A DNA stretch of 5,279 bases from Kiloniellales bacterium (GTDB lineage: Bacteria > Pseudomonadota > Alphaproteobacteria > Kiloniellales > JAKSBE01), in assembly GCA_030067055.1 (NCBI GenBank), contig JASJAL010000292.1:1-5279 (forward strand). Reading direction: 5' to 3'. This document shows, piece by piece, positions 4,719 to 5,279 of this stretch. The notes under the pieces were generated by a model. It saw only the letters and a list, made by a program, of their open reading frames with translations. It was not told the origin of the DNA and searched no databases. The translations under genes were made by a program, and so were the position numbers. Position 1 is the stretch's first letter; each line of letters begins with the position of its first letter.

Positions 4719-5279
4719 CTATAACGCCCTGACGTTCCGGAAGCTGGCGTTGAAGGAAATCGAGATGCGCTCTTCCGCGCCGTGGTAGGGGTTGACCCAG
4801 TGGTAGAGCCAGCCGGGGAAGATCGTCATCGTCCCGGTTCGCGGCGGATAGGCCAGGGATTCGCCGTAGGCGGCGCCGGGAAGGGCGCTGCATTCGGCCC
4901 GCTCGCGCGGATCGCCGAACTCGAGAATCCCGGACATGGGCCAGTCCTCGTTGGTCCCGCCCGCGTCGACGTAATAGACGCCGGACCAGTGGGAGACCCC
5001 GTGGTTGTGCCGCGCGTGATAGGCTCCTTCCCGGCAGATATTGGCCCAGGCCTTCATCGAGAGATCGAACTGCCGGCCCTTGAAGTCGCAGACCGTCGTC
5101 TGGACCTGGGTGACCGCCTCGTAGATGGCCTCGGCCAGGACCTTGATCGCGGGCAGCGGCCAGGCCAGCAGGTCGTCCTTCGACTGCCAGCCGCCACGGT
5201 TGCTGCGCGACATCTCCGAGCCCTCGCGCTCCTGCTGCAGGATGGCGGCCTTGAGCTCCGGGTTGATGGCCTCCGCCTC
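4719..5279 (-). CDS. Putative 2OG-Fe(II) oxygenase, C-terminal part (cut by window edge)
   Basis: The open frame enters from the right edge and gives 186 residues ending at the TAG at 4721-4719. It resembles the bacterial putative 2OG-Fe(II) oxygenase family with a jelly-roll (cupin-like) fold. Visible blocks, numbered from the window edge, are SRSNRGGWQSKDDLL (24-38), the His-rich HARHNHGVSHWSGVYYVD (88-105), ILEFGDPR (118-125), and FPGWLYHWVNPYHGAEERIS (154-173) followed by ISFN (174-177). By family analogy, a His in the 88-97 cluster and H160 would bind iron, and R171 would contact 2-oxoglutarate. The ATG at 5213 is not taken as the start, because the preceding 22 codons continue in frame with family-like sequence (INPELKAAILQQ). 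The N-terminus lies outside the window. The substrate is unknown. It is convergent with the metal unit and has no evident link to the B12 operon. Confidence 0.82.
   Translation of the reverse strand, partial: EAEAINPELKAAILQQEREGSEMSRSNRGGWQSKDDLLAWPLPAIKVLAEAIYEAVTQVQTTVCDFKGRQFDLSMKAWANICREGAYHARHNHGVSHWSGVYYVDAGGTNEDWPMSGILEFGDPRERAECSALPGAAYGESLAYPPRTGTMTIFPGWLYHWVNPYHGAEERISISFNASFRNVRAL

Noticed and set aside
4719..5213. Oxygenase taken as complete, starting at the ATG at 5213
   Set aside because: The frame remains open to the window edge with family-like sequence, and the oxygenase fold would be too short at its N-terminus. The gene is treated as partial.

Overview
The window is GC-rich, densely packed DNA that looks alphaproteobacterial. 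It carries aerobic-type cobalamin genes (cobN, cobW, cobU/cobP), several GTG starts and 4-base start/stop overlaps. A Rhodospirillales-like host is a guess from protein style, not something the sequence proves. No rRNA, tRNA, insertion sequence or CRISPR array was seen.

Positions 1-4151, minus strand: one apparent operon read from right to left. It begins with a cobalamin riboswitch (aptamer 3973-4151) and a structured expression platform (3848-3964). In that platform the first gene's start codon lies in a perfect inverted repeat. The genes in order are a secreted YVTN/YncE-like beta-propeller protein (3852-2665), a secreted S41-type serine protease (2702-1866), the bifunctional adenosylcobinamide kinase/guanylyltransferase CobU/CobP (1869-1339), the cobalt-handling GTPase CobW (1328-294) and the start of the cobaltochelatase large subunit CobN (278 to beyond position 1). 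Each junction is an overlap or a gap of at most 15 bases. The whole set is therefore probably repressed together when cobalamin is plentiful.

Positions 4152-4247: a short divergent promoter region with a plausible minus-strand promoter whose start point would fall just before the riboswitch P1 helix. Positions 4248-4705, plus strand: a two-gene unit of a MerF-like mercury transporter and a small Cys-rich GDCCVxC protein, joined by an ATGA overlap. Positions 4719-5279, minus strand: the C-terminal part of a putative 2OG-Fe(II) oxygenase, convergent with the metal unit and cut by the window edge.

The three B12 enzymes act late in the pathway: CobW supplies Co(II), CobN (with CobS and CobT, not seen here) inserts it into the corrin ring, and CobU activates adenosylcobinamide for nucleotide loop assembly. 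The least explained part is the placement of a secreted beta-propeller and a secreted protease as the first two genes under B12 control. They may form an envelope module for cobalt or corrinoid acquisition, but that is inference.
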